A stretch of DNA of 64,000 bases from Natrinema sp. SYSU A 869 (lineage in GTDB: Archaea > Halobacteriota > Halobacteria > Halobacteriales > Natrialbaceae), in assembly GCF_019879105.1 (NCBI RefSeq), contig NZ_CP082247.1:682001-746000 (forward strand), given 5' to 3'. A program made the translations under genes and the position numbers. The notes under the pieces were generated by a model. It saw only the letters and a program-made list of their open reading frames with translations, ran no database searches and was not told where the DNA came from. Below are positions 10,282 through 18,380 of the stretch, piece by piece. Positions within the stretch are counted from its first letter, which is position 1, and the number at the start of each line of letters is the position of its first letter.

Positions 10282-11319
10282 TTACTGGAGTGTAGTGTTA
10301 CCACCGTCGCTTGCTTCGGTGGCGTTAGAGACACCGCTTGTGTCTGCACTCGGCGGATCAGCCGCATCAACGATGTCTGAGATGACATCTGCTGGATCGA
10401 CGTTGCTCAGGTCTGCATCAGTGCTTAACACGAGCCGGTGGCGCAATACTGGTTCGGCAATTGCCTTCACATCATCCGGAATAACGTAGTCACGACCATG
10501 AATTGCGGCTCGTGCTTTCGATCCGCTGAGAAATGCCAACGTCGCACGCGGTGAGGCACCGTGGGAAACGTCTGCATGGTCTCTCGTCGCAATCACTAGA
10601 TCCAACGTATACTCCTTGACAGGCGGGGCAATATGGATTTCTTCAACGGTTTGTCGTGCGTTGACGAGAGCCTGTGGCTCGATGACCTGATCGACATCGT
10701 CGGGGTCGAGTTCGGGATTGTTGTCGAACCGGTCGAGCAATTTCCTCTCGTCCGGTCGATCCGGCAGATCTAGTGTCAGCTTGAACTGAAAGCGGTCCCG
10801 TTGGGCTTCCGGCAACTGGAATACACCCTCGGACTCGATTGGGTTCTGCGTTGCAACGACCATAAATGGGTCAGGCAACGAGAGCGTCTCACCTTCGATA
10901 GTCACACGTCGTTCCTCCATTGCCTCGAGCAGAGCACTCTGGGTCTTCGGCGTCGCGCGGTTGAGCTCGTCGGCAACTACCAAGTTAGCAAAGACGGGAC
11001 CACGCTGAAGTTCGAACGTCCCCGCGTTCTGTCGGAAGATATGTGTTCCCGTGATGTCGGCCGGGAGCGTGTCGGGGGTCATCTGAATCCGGTTGTATTC
11101 GAGACCGGTTGTCCGTGCGAAGAGGTTCGCAAGCGTCGTCTTGGCGATGCCTGGAACCCCCTCAAGCAGGAGGTGGCCACGGGTCAACAGCGAAATCGCT
11201 AGATACTCGACTGCCTCATCGTTGCCGATCAGGACACGGTCAATCTCCGAACGAAGTAATTCATAGATTGCTTCGGGATCGCCACTCGTCCCGTCGACCG
11301 AATCGATGTTCCCACTCAT
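10282..11319 (-). CDS. MoxR-family AAA+ ATPase
   Basis: A 345-residue AAA+ protein. Visible motifs are Walker A GVPGIAKT (about 54-61, with Ala where many AAA proteins have Gly), the MoxR-specific ARTTGLEYNRIQMTPDTLPADI, Walker B VVADELNRA near 114-122, ESEGVFQLPEAQRDRF with the arginine-finger region, and a C-terminal lid with DYVIPDDVKA. MoxR proteins act as chaperones that activate partner vWA-domain proteins such as DUF58. Its ATG overlaps the stop of the DUF4350 gene. It is convergent with the DUF58 operon, ending 43 nt away. Confidence 0.93.
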   Translation of the reverse strand: MSGNIDSVDGTSGDPEAIYELLRSEIDRVLIGNDEAVEYLAISLLTRGHLLLEGVPGIAKTTLANLFARTTGLEYNRIQMTPDTLPADITGTHIFRQNAGTFELQRGPVFANLVVADELNRATPKTQSALLEAMEERRVTIEGETLSLPDPFMVVATQNPIESEGVFQLPEAQRDRFQFKLTLDLPDRPDERKLLDRFDNNPELDPDDVDQVIEPQALVNARQTVEEIHIAPPVKEYTLDLVIATRDHADVSHGASPRATLAFLSGSKARAAIHGRDYVIPDDVKAIAEPVLRHRLVLSTDADLSNVDPADVISDIVDAADPPSADTSGVSNATEASDGGNTTLQ

Positions 11320-12440
11320 TCGTCGGTTTCTCCTTCCGAACGTGGATGGTTAAGCGCTTTTATCACTCGGTCGATCTGTTCTTCATCCCACTCAGGATGG
11401 CGACTGCGAAGAAATTCGGCCCGCTCGTCGTTGGAGAGTTCGGGCCGCTTCCGTCTCCGATCACGACTCCCAGAGGACTGGAGACGTGTTGGGAACTTCG
11501 ATCGCGCACCCTTGAGTATGGATCGAACACGCGCTTGCGACAGGATCGCAACGAGCCCGATTCCGACGGTACCAACGAGCAACTGTAACAGCGGGGAATC
11601 CTGAATAACTAGCATCGCGGCAGCCAAGGGGGGCAGCTTGGTCCCGTGTGACCGATCGAAGATGACGTGATCGGCGTCGGTGTACAATCCGCGCACGAAC
11701 GCACTGTTATCCGGTTCATTGTACATCGCGTTTATCGTGATACTCGGATCACCAACAACAACGACTTGTCCCTCACTGATGTTCTCAACTGTGGCGACCG
11801 GATACGATTGCAAGTCATCCTGTTCGTCCAACCCATCTTCCTCAGGGCCGAGATACGCGAAGTCACTAGTCGATACTAGTACTGTTGCGTTACCCGCATC
11901 AATAGCAGTCGCATGGTTGAGCGTCAGCTGCTCAACGCCGGTTGTGAACGTGTGATTCTCGACGCCCGTTGCGACCGGCATTGTCGGTCCGCGGAAGTGA
12001 TGGCGTTCGTCTCGGAGAAGTTGTCTATCAGCCTGTGCTTCAGCACCGACATCGGCAAGCAAGGCGTTCCCGGGCTCACCGAAGTTCTCGAGGACGACTA
12101 GGGTACCGCCGTCCGCAACGAACTCTCGGATGCGTTGGGCATCCTCATCCTCGTAGCGTTCGTCCGGTGTAGTCACAAATGCCACTGTCTCGTTAGCTGG
12201 CAGTTCCTGGTACTGGGCAGTATCACGCACGAGATGGCTCTCGACAGCGGGATTATCTGCACTGTCCTGATGGAAGTCAGACGAGCCGTCCCATGCGTGA
12301 TTGTATAGACCGAATGAAGTCGACGATGTCGCCGCGGTGGCCCCTAGTGCGACGAGTACGGTAAGGGTAAGCGCAAGCAACAGAGCCCGTGGCCAATCGA
12401 TCCTGCTACCATCGCTGAGCAAGCCGGTATGCCAGCTCAT
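11316..12440 (-). CDS. DUF4350 domain membrane protein
   Basis: A 374-residue protein. An N-terminal membrane segment (about 18-38) precedes a soluble GATase-like DUF4350 domain (about 45-265: TVAFVTTPDERYEDEDAQRI, then FVADGGTLVVLENFGEPGN), a second membrane segment near 287-310 and an Arg-rich cytosolic tail. DUF4350 proteins accompany MoxR and DUF58 in many archaea and actinobacteria. A clear Shine-Dalgarno (AAGGAGG) lies 5 nt before the ATG, unlike the many leaderless starts elsewhere in the window, consistent with an internal operon gene after the small membrane protein. Confidence 0.85.
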   Translation of the reverse strand: MSWHTGLLSDGSRIDWPRALLLALTLTVLVALGATAATSSTSFGLYNHAWDGSSDFHQDSADNPAVESHLVRDTAQYQELPANETVAFVTTPDERYEDEDAQRIREFVADGGTLVVLENFGEPGNALLADVGAEAQADRQLLRDERHHFRGPTMPVATGVENHTFTTGVEQLTLNHATAIDAGNATVLVSTSDFAYLGPEEDGLDEQDDLQSYPVATVENISEGQVVVVGDPSITINAMYNEPDNSAFVRGLYTDADHVIFDRSHGTKLPPLAAAMLVIQDSPLLQLLVGTVGIGLVAILSQARVRSILKGARSKFPTRLQSSGSRDRRRKRPELSNDERAEFLRSRHPEWDEEQIDRVIKALNHPRSEGETDE

Positions 12441-12504
12441 TGGACCTCCTTCACGGCTTGAGCAGACGGCAGTTCCCGATATCGGTGCACACTGTATCTC
12501 ATAT

Positions 12505-12779
12505 TTAGATTACCTCCGGTGGCAGGATCTCGAGAATCCGCCGGACGACGACCATCACGAAGCCGACGAGGCCGAGTAGAATGAGCCACCGCAACCGACG
12601 GCGCCACGTTGGCGTGACGTTGAACGGCGCAGTGAGTTCTATGATGACTAAAATCCAATCAGCGAGAGGACGAAGAACAACTCGTAGGAGAGTGCGTTCA
12701 ACAGTGCGAGCGCGAGCACCGTTGCAACCATCCACGCGATGTTCCCACGAACGAACTGCATTCGACGCTGAGTTGGCAT
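12505..12779 (-). pseudogene. Small two-helix haloarchaeal membrane protein, one frameshift
   Basis: From ATG at 12779 the frame gives 43 residues with a membrane helix (WMVATVLALALLNALSYELF) and stops at TAG 12648. The natural continuation is in the next frame: LVIIELTAPFNVTP, then RRLRWLILLGLVGFVMVV and the end EILPPEVI at 12505. Adding one base to the AAAA run at 12650-12653 (TTTT on the coding strand) joins both halves into a 91-residue protein of a type I recall from haloarchaeal MoxR/DUF4350 operons. It lies 65 nt upstream of the DUF4350 gene. It is easily missed because neither half is a complete protein. Confidence 0.62.
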
Positions 12780-13366
12780 CCATTCGAACGAGTAGTACAG
12801 AGATACCTAAACGTAGCGCACTGTCAATGCGAGCAGTGGGACTGTCCCTCGAACTCACAGGCTGTGTTTCTGTCTTCGATCTGATCGAAGCCTCAGTCCG
12901 ATATTTCACTATCTCGCGTAATACTAACTACTCGAGACCCGAACGATAACTGTGACGATAGGCTGGGACGACGAGGACCTGAGGCGGTATCTCGGACCCG
13001 TTGACGACCCCGACACGCTCGTGGAAGCGTTCGAATTGCTGTCTCGCTCGCGGTCAGTCCATGGATATTACCGATAGGCTTGCTGTTCATCGTGCTTGTG
13101 TACGGCGTGTTCGGGATCCCAGCCGTGGACTTGTGCTGCGGATACTCTGGGAACAGGCGTATCCCGAACGGAGCGACTGAGAAAAGAACAGGTATCTCGT
13201 CTTTCAGTCCTTTGTCCACTATTTCGAACGCCTCGAGAAGCGTTTAGTGGCTTTACGGACAACTTCGCTGTGGCCACCGTGCCCGTGTCAATCGCGAAGC
13301 CGCCGAGGTACTGTAACAGCGATTCGGGTATTGAGATGCCGATATACTAAGTCGCCCATCAGTGTT

Positions 13367-13381
13367 AATAATACTGTTATT
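13367..13381. promoter_or_regulatory. Palindrome AATAA-N5-TTATT upstream of first COG0523 gene
   Basis: A perfect 5-bp inverted repeat with a 5-nt spacer sits about 26 bp before the TATA-like element of the GTPase gene. A related AT-rich palindrome (TATT-N3-AATA) precedes the ZnuA-like gene at 16294. Candidate operator for a zinc or manganese metalloregulator; inference from position and symmetry only. Confidence 0.35.
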
Positions 13382-13406
13382 GGTGTGCGGGTTAAAGCGC
13401 GATAGT

Positions 13407-13418
13407 TAATATTTTAGT
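13407..13418 (+). promoter_or_regulatory. TATA-like box for COG0523 gene
   Basis: TTAATATTTTAG is centred about 28 nt before the ATG at 13441. An archaeal promoter of this spacing would start transcription at or next to the ATG, giving a leaderless message; no Shine-Dalgarno is visible. Confidence 0.5.
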
Positions 13419-13440
13419 ATAGCATCTTAATAGTCCACAT

Positions 13441-14658
13441 ATGCCGTCGAACACGACACCAATTCCGGTAACGATTCTGAGTGGGAGCCTCGGTGCAGGG
13501 AAAACAACGACGCTCAACCACGTACTGAACAGTAACCGAGAGCTAAATACTGCCGTCGTCGTCAACGACATGGGCGAAGTGAACGTCGATGCCGACCTCG
13601 TCGAGCGCGAGTCGGACCTCTCCCAAGACGGTGAGGACATTATCGAACTCTCGAACGGCTGTATCTGCTGTCGTCTCCGCGGCGACATGCTTGAGGAGAT
13701 CGGTCGGCTGGCCGAGACCCGTGACTTCGACTACCTGCTCGTCGAGTCGTCCGGGATTAGCGAACCGATCCCGGTCGCACAGACGTTCGCCCGCGGGTTC
13801 GAGGATGCGTCGTTCGATCCGACCGGCGTCTACGAGCTCGATACGATGGTCAGCGTTGTCGACGCCTACAGCTTCTGGCAGGGGTTCGACTCGGGACAGG
13901 CACTGACCAACAACGACATCGAACCCAAGGGGAGTCAGGTCCCCGAGGGGGTCCTGATGGACCAGATCGAGTTCTGTGACGTCCTCCTGTTGAACAAGTG
14001 TGATCTGGTTCCCGACGAGGACCTCGCGGAAATGGAAGCGGTCCTCAGCGCGCTTCAGCCGCGTGCGGAGATCGTTCGTACTGAACACGGCAGCGTCGAC
14101 CCCGACGTAATTCTGGACACGGGTCGGTTCGACTTCGAGCGTGCGAGTCAGTCGGCCGGCTGGAAGCGCGAACTTCAGGGGGGACATCATCACGACGCCG
14201 CCGCCGCTGAACACGGCGTCGAATCGTTCGTCTTCGAGGTCGACAAGCCGTTTCACCCGGAACGAATCGCCAGCCTACTCGCCGATTTCCCGGATGGCGT
14301 CATCCGAGCGAAAGGGTTCTTCTGGTCGGCCGGGCGAGAGGACGTCGCGATGGGCCTGGACAAGGCCGGACAGTCAGTCCGGGCCGGCCCGGCCGGGACG
14401 TGGATCGCAACGCTCCCGGAGGCCGAACGGAAGCAGTACTTCGCCGCTCGACCCGGTATCGAGGACGACTGGGACGAGGAGTGGGGCGACCGCGGGATCC
14501 AGCTCGTGTTTATCGGCCGCGAGTTCGACGAAGCGGGGCTCGTCGACCGGCTCGAGGACTGTCTCCTGACCGACGAGGAGATGGACGGCGACTGGAGCCA
14601 GTACCCAGATCCGTTCGGGGCGGACGAGCAGCGCGAACTGGCGCTCGCCGACGACTGA
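13441..14658 (+). CDS. COG0523/CobW-family metal GTPase
   Basis: A 405-residue G3E GTPase. Walker A GSLGAGKTT is at 15-23, the metal-binding CxCC motif GCICC at 73-77, ESSG at 102-105, the base-specificity motif NKCD at 185-188, a short His cluster (HHH, about 249-251), and a CobW C-terminal domain from about 260. COG0523 proteins bind zinc and related metals through CxCC and hand them to client enzymes, often under zinc limitation. The adjacent ZnuABC-type importer supports a zinc role, although cobalt or nickel service cannot be excluded. The next gene, a paralogue, starts 1 nt after the stop. Confidence 0.9.
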   Translation: MPSNTTPIPVTILSGSLGAGKTTTLNHVLNSNRELNTAVVVNDMGEVNVDADLVERESDLSQDGEDIIELSNGCICCRLRGDMLEEIGRLAETRDFDYLLVESSGISEPIPVAQTFARGFEDASFDPTGVYELDTMVSVVDAYSFWQGFDSGQALTNNDIEPKGSQVPEGVLMDQIEFCDVLLLNKCDLVPDEDLAEMEAVLSALQPRAEIVRTEHGSVDPDVILDTGRFDFERASQSAGWKRELQGGHHHDAAAAEHGVESFVFEVDKPFHPERIASLLADFPDGVIRAKGFFWSAGREDVAMGLDKAGQSVRAGPAGTWIATLPEAERKQYFAARPGIEDDWDEEWGDRGIQLVFIGREFDEAGLVDRLEDCLLTDEEMDGDWSQYPDPFGADEQRELALADD

Positions 14659-14659
14659 G

Positions 14660-16009
14660 ATGGCCGACGAACTGCTTCCGGTCACGATCCTGAGCGGCGG
14701 GCTCGGGGCCGGCAAGACGACGACGCTCAATCACCTCCTCAGGGAAGGCGGCGAGCGCCACGACATCGCCGTGCTCGTCAACGACGTCGGGGAGGCGAAC
14801 ATCGACGCGGACCTCGTCGAGAACGGTACTGATCTCTCGATCGACGACGGCACCGTCACCGAGCTCTCGAACGGCTGTATCTGCTGTGGGCTTCGGGACG
14901 AACTGGACCGCGAACTCGAACGACTCGCCACCCAGGAGACGTTCGACTACCTGCTCATCGAGCCGTCGGGGATCAGCGATCCCGTCCCGATCGCCGAGCG
15001 GTTCGTCTCCGCGGGGCGCGTGGCCGCGCGATACGATCTCGATTCGATCGTCACCGTCGTCGACGCCGCGCAGTTCCACTGGGCGTTCGTCGCCGGCGAG
15101 CCGCTCGAGCAGACGACCGACGGGACGCGGCCGCTGTCGGACCTCCTCGTGGAGCAGGTGGAGTTCTGCGACGTCGTCCTGTTGAATAAGTGCGACCTCG
15201 TCGACGACGACGAGCGCCGGGCCGTCGAACGAGTACTTCGAATGCTTCGTCCCGACGTCGAGATCGTTCGAACGACCGACGGACGGGTCGATCCGGATCG
15301 GACACTGGAGACGGGCCGATTCGACAGCGCCGAGATCGACGCCGCAGCGAGGTGGAAACGCGCGATCGATGACGATGAACGCGCTCCGGACAGCACCCAC
15401 GACCACGGCCATGCAAATGATGACGGACGCGAGCACGGTTACGGGGACGATGACGGACACAAACACGGGCGTTCGAACGACGGAGAACACGAACACAGCC
15501 ACGAGAGCGATGGCGAACACGACCACCTGCATCCGCCGGCGGAATTCGGTGTCGAGTCGTTCGTCTACGATCGCTATCGACCGTTCCACCCGGAACGTGT
15601 CCACGATTGGCTCACCTCGTTCCCGGAGTCAGTCATCCGGGCGAAGGGCCACTGCTGGGTCGCCGGCCGCGAGCGCTACGCGCTCGACCTGAGCCAGGCC
15701 GGGACGGAGATTCACGTCGACGTCAATGGCCGCTGGGCGGCGACGCTGCCGTCGTTCCAGCGAGAGTCGTACCGTGAGTCGCAATGGGACGGCCACTGGG
15801 ACGAGGAGTGGGGCGATCGCGAGACGAAACTCGTGTTCATCGGTGCGGGAATGGACGAGACTGCGATCGTCGACGCGATGGACGGCTGTCTCCTCGACGA
15901 CGCCGAGATGCGCCATGAGTGGGATACGTACGAAAATCCGTTTCCTGGAGACTGGAACGGTTCGGCACCACCCGAGGAGCAGCGGCTCGTGATCGACGAG
16001 ACGCGATGA
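14660..16009 (+). CDS. COG0523/CobW-family metal GTPase with His-rich insert
   Basis: A 449-residue paralogue of the preceding protein. Walker A GGLGAGKTT lies at 13-21, GCICC at 72-76, EPSG at 101-104 and NKCD at 176-179. Between the GTPase and CobW_C domains is a low-complexity insert (about 241-292) with at least ten His among Asp/Glu/Gly, e.g. THDHGHAND and EHEHSHESD. Such inserts act as zinc stores or loading sites in HypB, ZigA and ZnuA. The tandem arrangement suggests either partition between clients or induction at different metal levels. GC is higher than in the neighbouring carbohydrate genes. Confidence 0.9.
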   Translation: MADELLPVTILSGGLGAGKTTTLNHLLREGGERHDIAVLVNDVGEANIDADLVENGTDLSIDDGTVTELSNGCICCGLRDELDRELERLATQETFDYLLIEPSGISDPVPIAERFVSAGRVAARYDLDSIVTVVDAAQFHWAFVAGEPLEQTTDGTRPLSDLLVEQVEFCDVVLLNKCDLVDDDERRAVERVLRMLRPDVEIVRTTDGRVDPDRTLETGRFDSAEIDAAARWKRAIDDDERAPDSTHDHGHANDDGREHGYGDDDGHKHGRSNDGEHEHSHESDGEHDHLHPPAEFGVESFVYDRYRPFHPERVHDWLTSFPESVIRAKGHCWVAGRERYALDLSQAGTEIHVDVNGRWAATLPSFQRESYRESQWDGHWDEEWGDRETKLVFIGAGMDETAIVDAMDGCLLDDAEMRHEWDTYENPFPGDWNGSAPPEEQRLVIDETR

Positions 16010-16354
16010 ACGGATCCCGTCACAGCCGGTTTCGACTCGAGGACTGACGATCACTGACGAAACGCACGCCGACGAGCGGATCTCACCCACGAGCCAGCTG
16101 ACTGATTCCGGGTCTCGTCGCGGTCCGCTGTCTCTCTGCCGACTCATCCCGTTTGGTCGGCGATAGATCCGATCGGCCTCGAGTGCGTTTCGGACCGGGT
16201 TCAACGGTAGACGTCTGAAACGACGAGATATCGATACTGTTCTCGTGTGTTGCACCTGCATCGGATCGACAGCCGCGACTACGACTACCATGTTATTAAC
16301 AATAGTTACTATGATCACAACCCTTATTATCTTGATCCAGTAGACTAGTAACAG
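16010..16354. other. Intergenic stretch with promoter of the zinc importer
   Basis: 345 nt without a credible gene. The first 270 nt are GC-rich; the last 70 turn AT-rich and contain a palindrome (16294-16304) and a TATA-like CTTATTATC at about 16323-16331. Confidence 0.45.
16294..16304. promoter_or_regulatory. Palindrome TATT-N3-AATA upstream of znuA-like gene
   Basis: An 11-bp inverted repeat lies about 19 bp before the TATA-like CTTATTATC (16323-16331), which in turn lies about 28 nt before the ATG at 16355. Its placement and composition resemble the palindrome before the COG0523 gene, so both could be bound by one metal-sensing repressor. Not tested. Confidence 0.35.
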
Positions 16355-17389
16355 ATGACGCAACAGAGCCGTCGACGATTCATCGGAATGGGGATCGGAG
16401 CCGCCGCGATCGGTACGATCGCGGGGTGTGTATCGAATCCGATCGACAGCGAGAGCGAAGGAACGGTGACCCAGTCCTCGTTTTTCGTGTTCGGCGACTT
16501 TGCGAGCGCGGTCGCGGGCGAAACTGCGACGGCGGAGACGCTGGTCCCGGTCGGGCAGCACGGTCACGGCTGGGAACCGGGGCCGCAGATCCAGGGAACG
16601 GTCCTCGAGTCGGACCTTTTCGTCCGCGTGACCGAGGGGTTCCAGCCCTGGGCCGACGACCTCGCAGAGAGCCTCGAGGACGACGACGCCGACGTTCGTC
16701 TCGTCAGTGCCGGCGCGAGCGTCGACCGTCTCGAAGCCGGCCACGATGACGGCGATGAGCACGAGCACGACGAACACAACCACGAGGACCACGCCGATCA
16801 CGGTCACGAGGATGAACAGAATGACAACGAGGACCATGACCACAATCACGCCGTCGGCGACCCCCACTTCTGGCTCGATCCGACGCGCGCGATAACGGCC
16901 GTCGAGGCCATCCGCGACGGGTTCGTCGCCGTCGACGGCGCCAACGAGGACGCGTACGTCGACAACGCCGACGAGTACTGCGCCAGACTCGAGGAGCTCG
17001 ACGAGACGTTCCAGTCGACGCTCGCGGACGCGTCCAAGGACGTCGTGCTCGTCGCCGGCCACGACGCGTACCAATATCTCGGTCACCGCTACGACTTCGA
17101 GATCAAGACGCTGACGGGGCTGGCACCCGACAGCCAGCAGACTCTGGCGGACAACGGGCGAGCACAGGAGATCATCGCGGAACACGACCTCGAGTACGTC
17201 TGTGTCGACCCGCTGGAATCGCAGACGGCGGCCGAGCGACTCGTCGAAGAGACGGACGCGACGGGCATCCTCCCGCTGACGCCGATCCCGGGCCAGACGC
17301 AGGAGTGGGTCGACGAGGGCTGGGGGTACGTCGAGATCATGGAGAACATCAACCTCGAAACGTTGTCGGAGGCCCTCGATACGCGATGA
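16355..17389 (+). CDS. ZnuA-like metal ABC substrate-binding lipoprotein
   Basis: A 344-residue cluster A-I (SBP_bac_9) protein. The N-terminus has twin arginines (RRRFIGMG) and a lipobox ending at Cys25, so Tat export and lipid anchoring are expected. Likely metal ligands are the His pair in QHGHGWEP (69, 71), His171 in DPHFWLDP, His236 in GHDAYQYLG and an acidic residue near the C-terminus. A His/Asp/Glu loop at about 130-165 is the ZnuA-type metal-capturing loop, which favours zinc over manganese. The stop overlaps the next small gene (ATGA), starting a tightly coupled operon. Confidence 0.9.
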   Translation: MTQQSRRRFIGMGIGAAAIGTIAGCVSNPIDSESEGTVTQSSFFVFGDFASAVAGETATAETLVPVGQHGHGWEPGPQIQGTVLESDLFVRVTEGFQPWADDLAESLEDDDADVRLVSAGASVDRLEAGHDDGDEHEHDEHNHEDHADHGHEDEQNDNEDHDHNHAVGDPHFWLDPTRAITAVEAIRDGFVAVDGANEDAYVDNADEYCARLEELDETFQSTLADASKDVVLVAGHDAYQYLGHRYDFEIKTLTGLAPDSQQTLADNGRAQEIIAEHDLEYVCVDPLESQTAAERLVEETDATGILPLTPIPGQTQEWVDEGWGYVEIMENINLETLSEALDTR

Positions 17390-17607
17390 ACGACTCGACC
17401 TCGACTGACTCCGAACCGGAGTGGACCGGGTCGGCGGGACCGGGGGCATCCGATCCGTCTCCCTCCACACTGATGGCGGTCGTCGTCGGCCCCGCAGAGC
17501 GGCCGGCCTGTACGATCTATCCGCCGGACGTGGCCACCCCCTATCGGACGACGACGTGGATAACGGCTCACGGGGACGCGTTCGTCGACCCGGAGGAGAT
17601 GCGATGA
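17386..17607 (+). CDS. Small DUF7511-type haloarchaeal protein
   Basis: A 73-residue protein with a disordered acidic N-terminus and a conserved core VVVGPAERPACTIYPPDVA followed by TTTWITAHGDAFVDPEEMR. I recall this core as the DUF7511 family of haloarchaea, usually a stand-alone regulatory-looking protein. Here it is embedded by ATGA overlaps on both sides between the binding-protein and ATPase genes of a zinc importer, which is unusual. It may tune the transporter, but no function is established. Confidence 0.75.
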   Translation: MNDSTSTDSEPEWTGSAGPGASDPSPSTLMAVVVGPAERPACTIYPPDVATPYRTTTWITAHGDAFVDPEEMR

Positions 17608-18377
17608 CGACCGCACCACCGGATGAACAGGATGCAACGGAGCCCATCGTCAGCATCGACGATGTGACGTTCCGGTACGGCGACCGACCGGTCCTCGAGG
17701 ACGTCTCGATCGACGTCGATCCGGGCGCGTTTCTCGGACTGGTCGGGCCGAACGGAAGCGGCAAGAGCACACTCCTCGAACTTGTGCTCGGTCTCAAACG
17801 CCCGGACGCGGGGTCGGTGACGCTCTTCGGGGACCGCGCTCACGAGTTTGACAACGGTGAACGGATCGGATACGTCGCACAGGATGCCACCGAGACGGCG
17901 CGGACCATGCCGATGACGGTGCGCGAGGTCGTCGCAATGGGGCGATACCCCCACCGGCTCGTCGGTCGGTTCTCACGGGCAGACCACCGGGCGATCGACG
18001 AGGCGATCGCACGCGTCGGGATTACAGACCTCGCGTCGCGTCGCATCGGCCGGCTCTCCGGCGGACAGCGACAACGCGTGTTCATCGCCCGAGCGCTGGC
18101 GTCCGAGGCGGACCTCCTGATACTCGACGAACCGACCGTCGGCGTGGACGCGGAATCGCGGGAGGCGTTCTACACGCTCCTCGGCGACCTGAACGCGTCC
18201 GGGCTCACGATCGTCCTCATCGAACACGATATCGGCGTCGTCACGACGCACGCGACCGAGATCGCGTGTCTCAACCGCCGTCTGTACTTCGACGGCGATC
18301 CGGCGGACTTCGTCGCGACCGACGCCCTCTCGCAGGCGTACGGAACCGACCAGCACGTCGTCCACCACGATCACTGA
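17604..18377 (+). CDS. ZnuC-like metal ABC ATPase
   Basis: A 257-residue ATPase from ATG 17604, which overlaps the stop of the small gene. A longer upstream frame exists but would read through that gene out of register. Motifs are Walker A GPNGSGKST (48-56), the Q-loop in YVAQDATE, signature LSGGQRQR, Walker B LLILDEPTVGVD and the H-loop LIEHD. The sequence 'MTVREVVAMGRYPH' is typical of metal and siderophore ATPases. Works with the permease that follows 3 nt later. Confidence 0.9.
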   Translation: MTTAPPDEQDATEPIVSIDDVTFRYGDRPVLEDVSIDVDPGAFLGLVGPNGSGKSTLLELVLGLKRPDAGSVTLFGDRAHEFDNGERIGYVAQDATETARTMPMTVREVVAMGRYPHRLVGRFSRADHRAIDEAIARVGITDLASRRIGRLSGGQRQRVFIARALASEADLLILDEPTVGVDAESREAFYTLLGDLNASGLTIVLIEHDIGVVTTHATEIACLNRRLYFDGDPADFVATDALSQAYGTDQHVVHHDH

Positions 18378-18380
18378 CCC

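Larger units (their letters stand above)
12780..13440. other. Intergenic stretch with decayed coding sequence
   Basis: From GTG 12952 a 41-codon frame reads MTIGWDDEDLRRYLGPVDD and so on to a stop at 13075. The next frame then continues with a membrane-helix-like stretch (SPWILPIGLLFIVLVYGVFG, about 13056-13116). A third piece near 13170-13260 reads QSFVHYFERLEKRL. Together these look like a broken gene for a small membrane protein, but I cannot name it. The final 75 nt are AT-rich and hold the promoter of the metal GTPase gene. Confidence 0.35.

Noticed and set aside
13056-13260. Insertion-sequence transposase remnant before the COG0523 gene
   Set aside because: No DDE/DEDD motif, terminal repeats or target duplication could be seen; the fragments look more like a membrane protein.
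16707-16895. Tandem-repeat or CRISPR-like signal from repeated CAC/GAC/GAG codons
   Set aside because: It is the coding sequence for the His/Asp/Glu loop of the ZnuA-like protein, with no spacer-repeat structure. The same holds for 15400-15535 in the second GTPase.
15629-17797. Open frame of more than 700 codons on the reverse strand across the zinc genes
   Set aside because: It is the antisense image of GC-rich genes with codon-position bias. The sense strand carries clear GTPase, ZnuA and ZnuC motifs.
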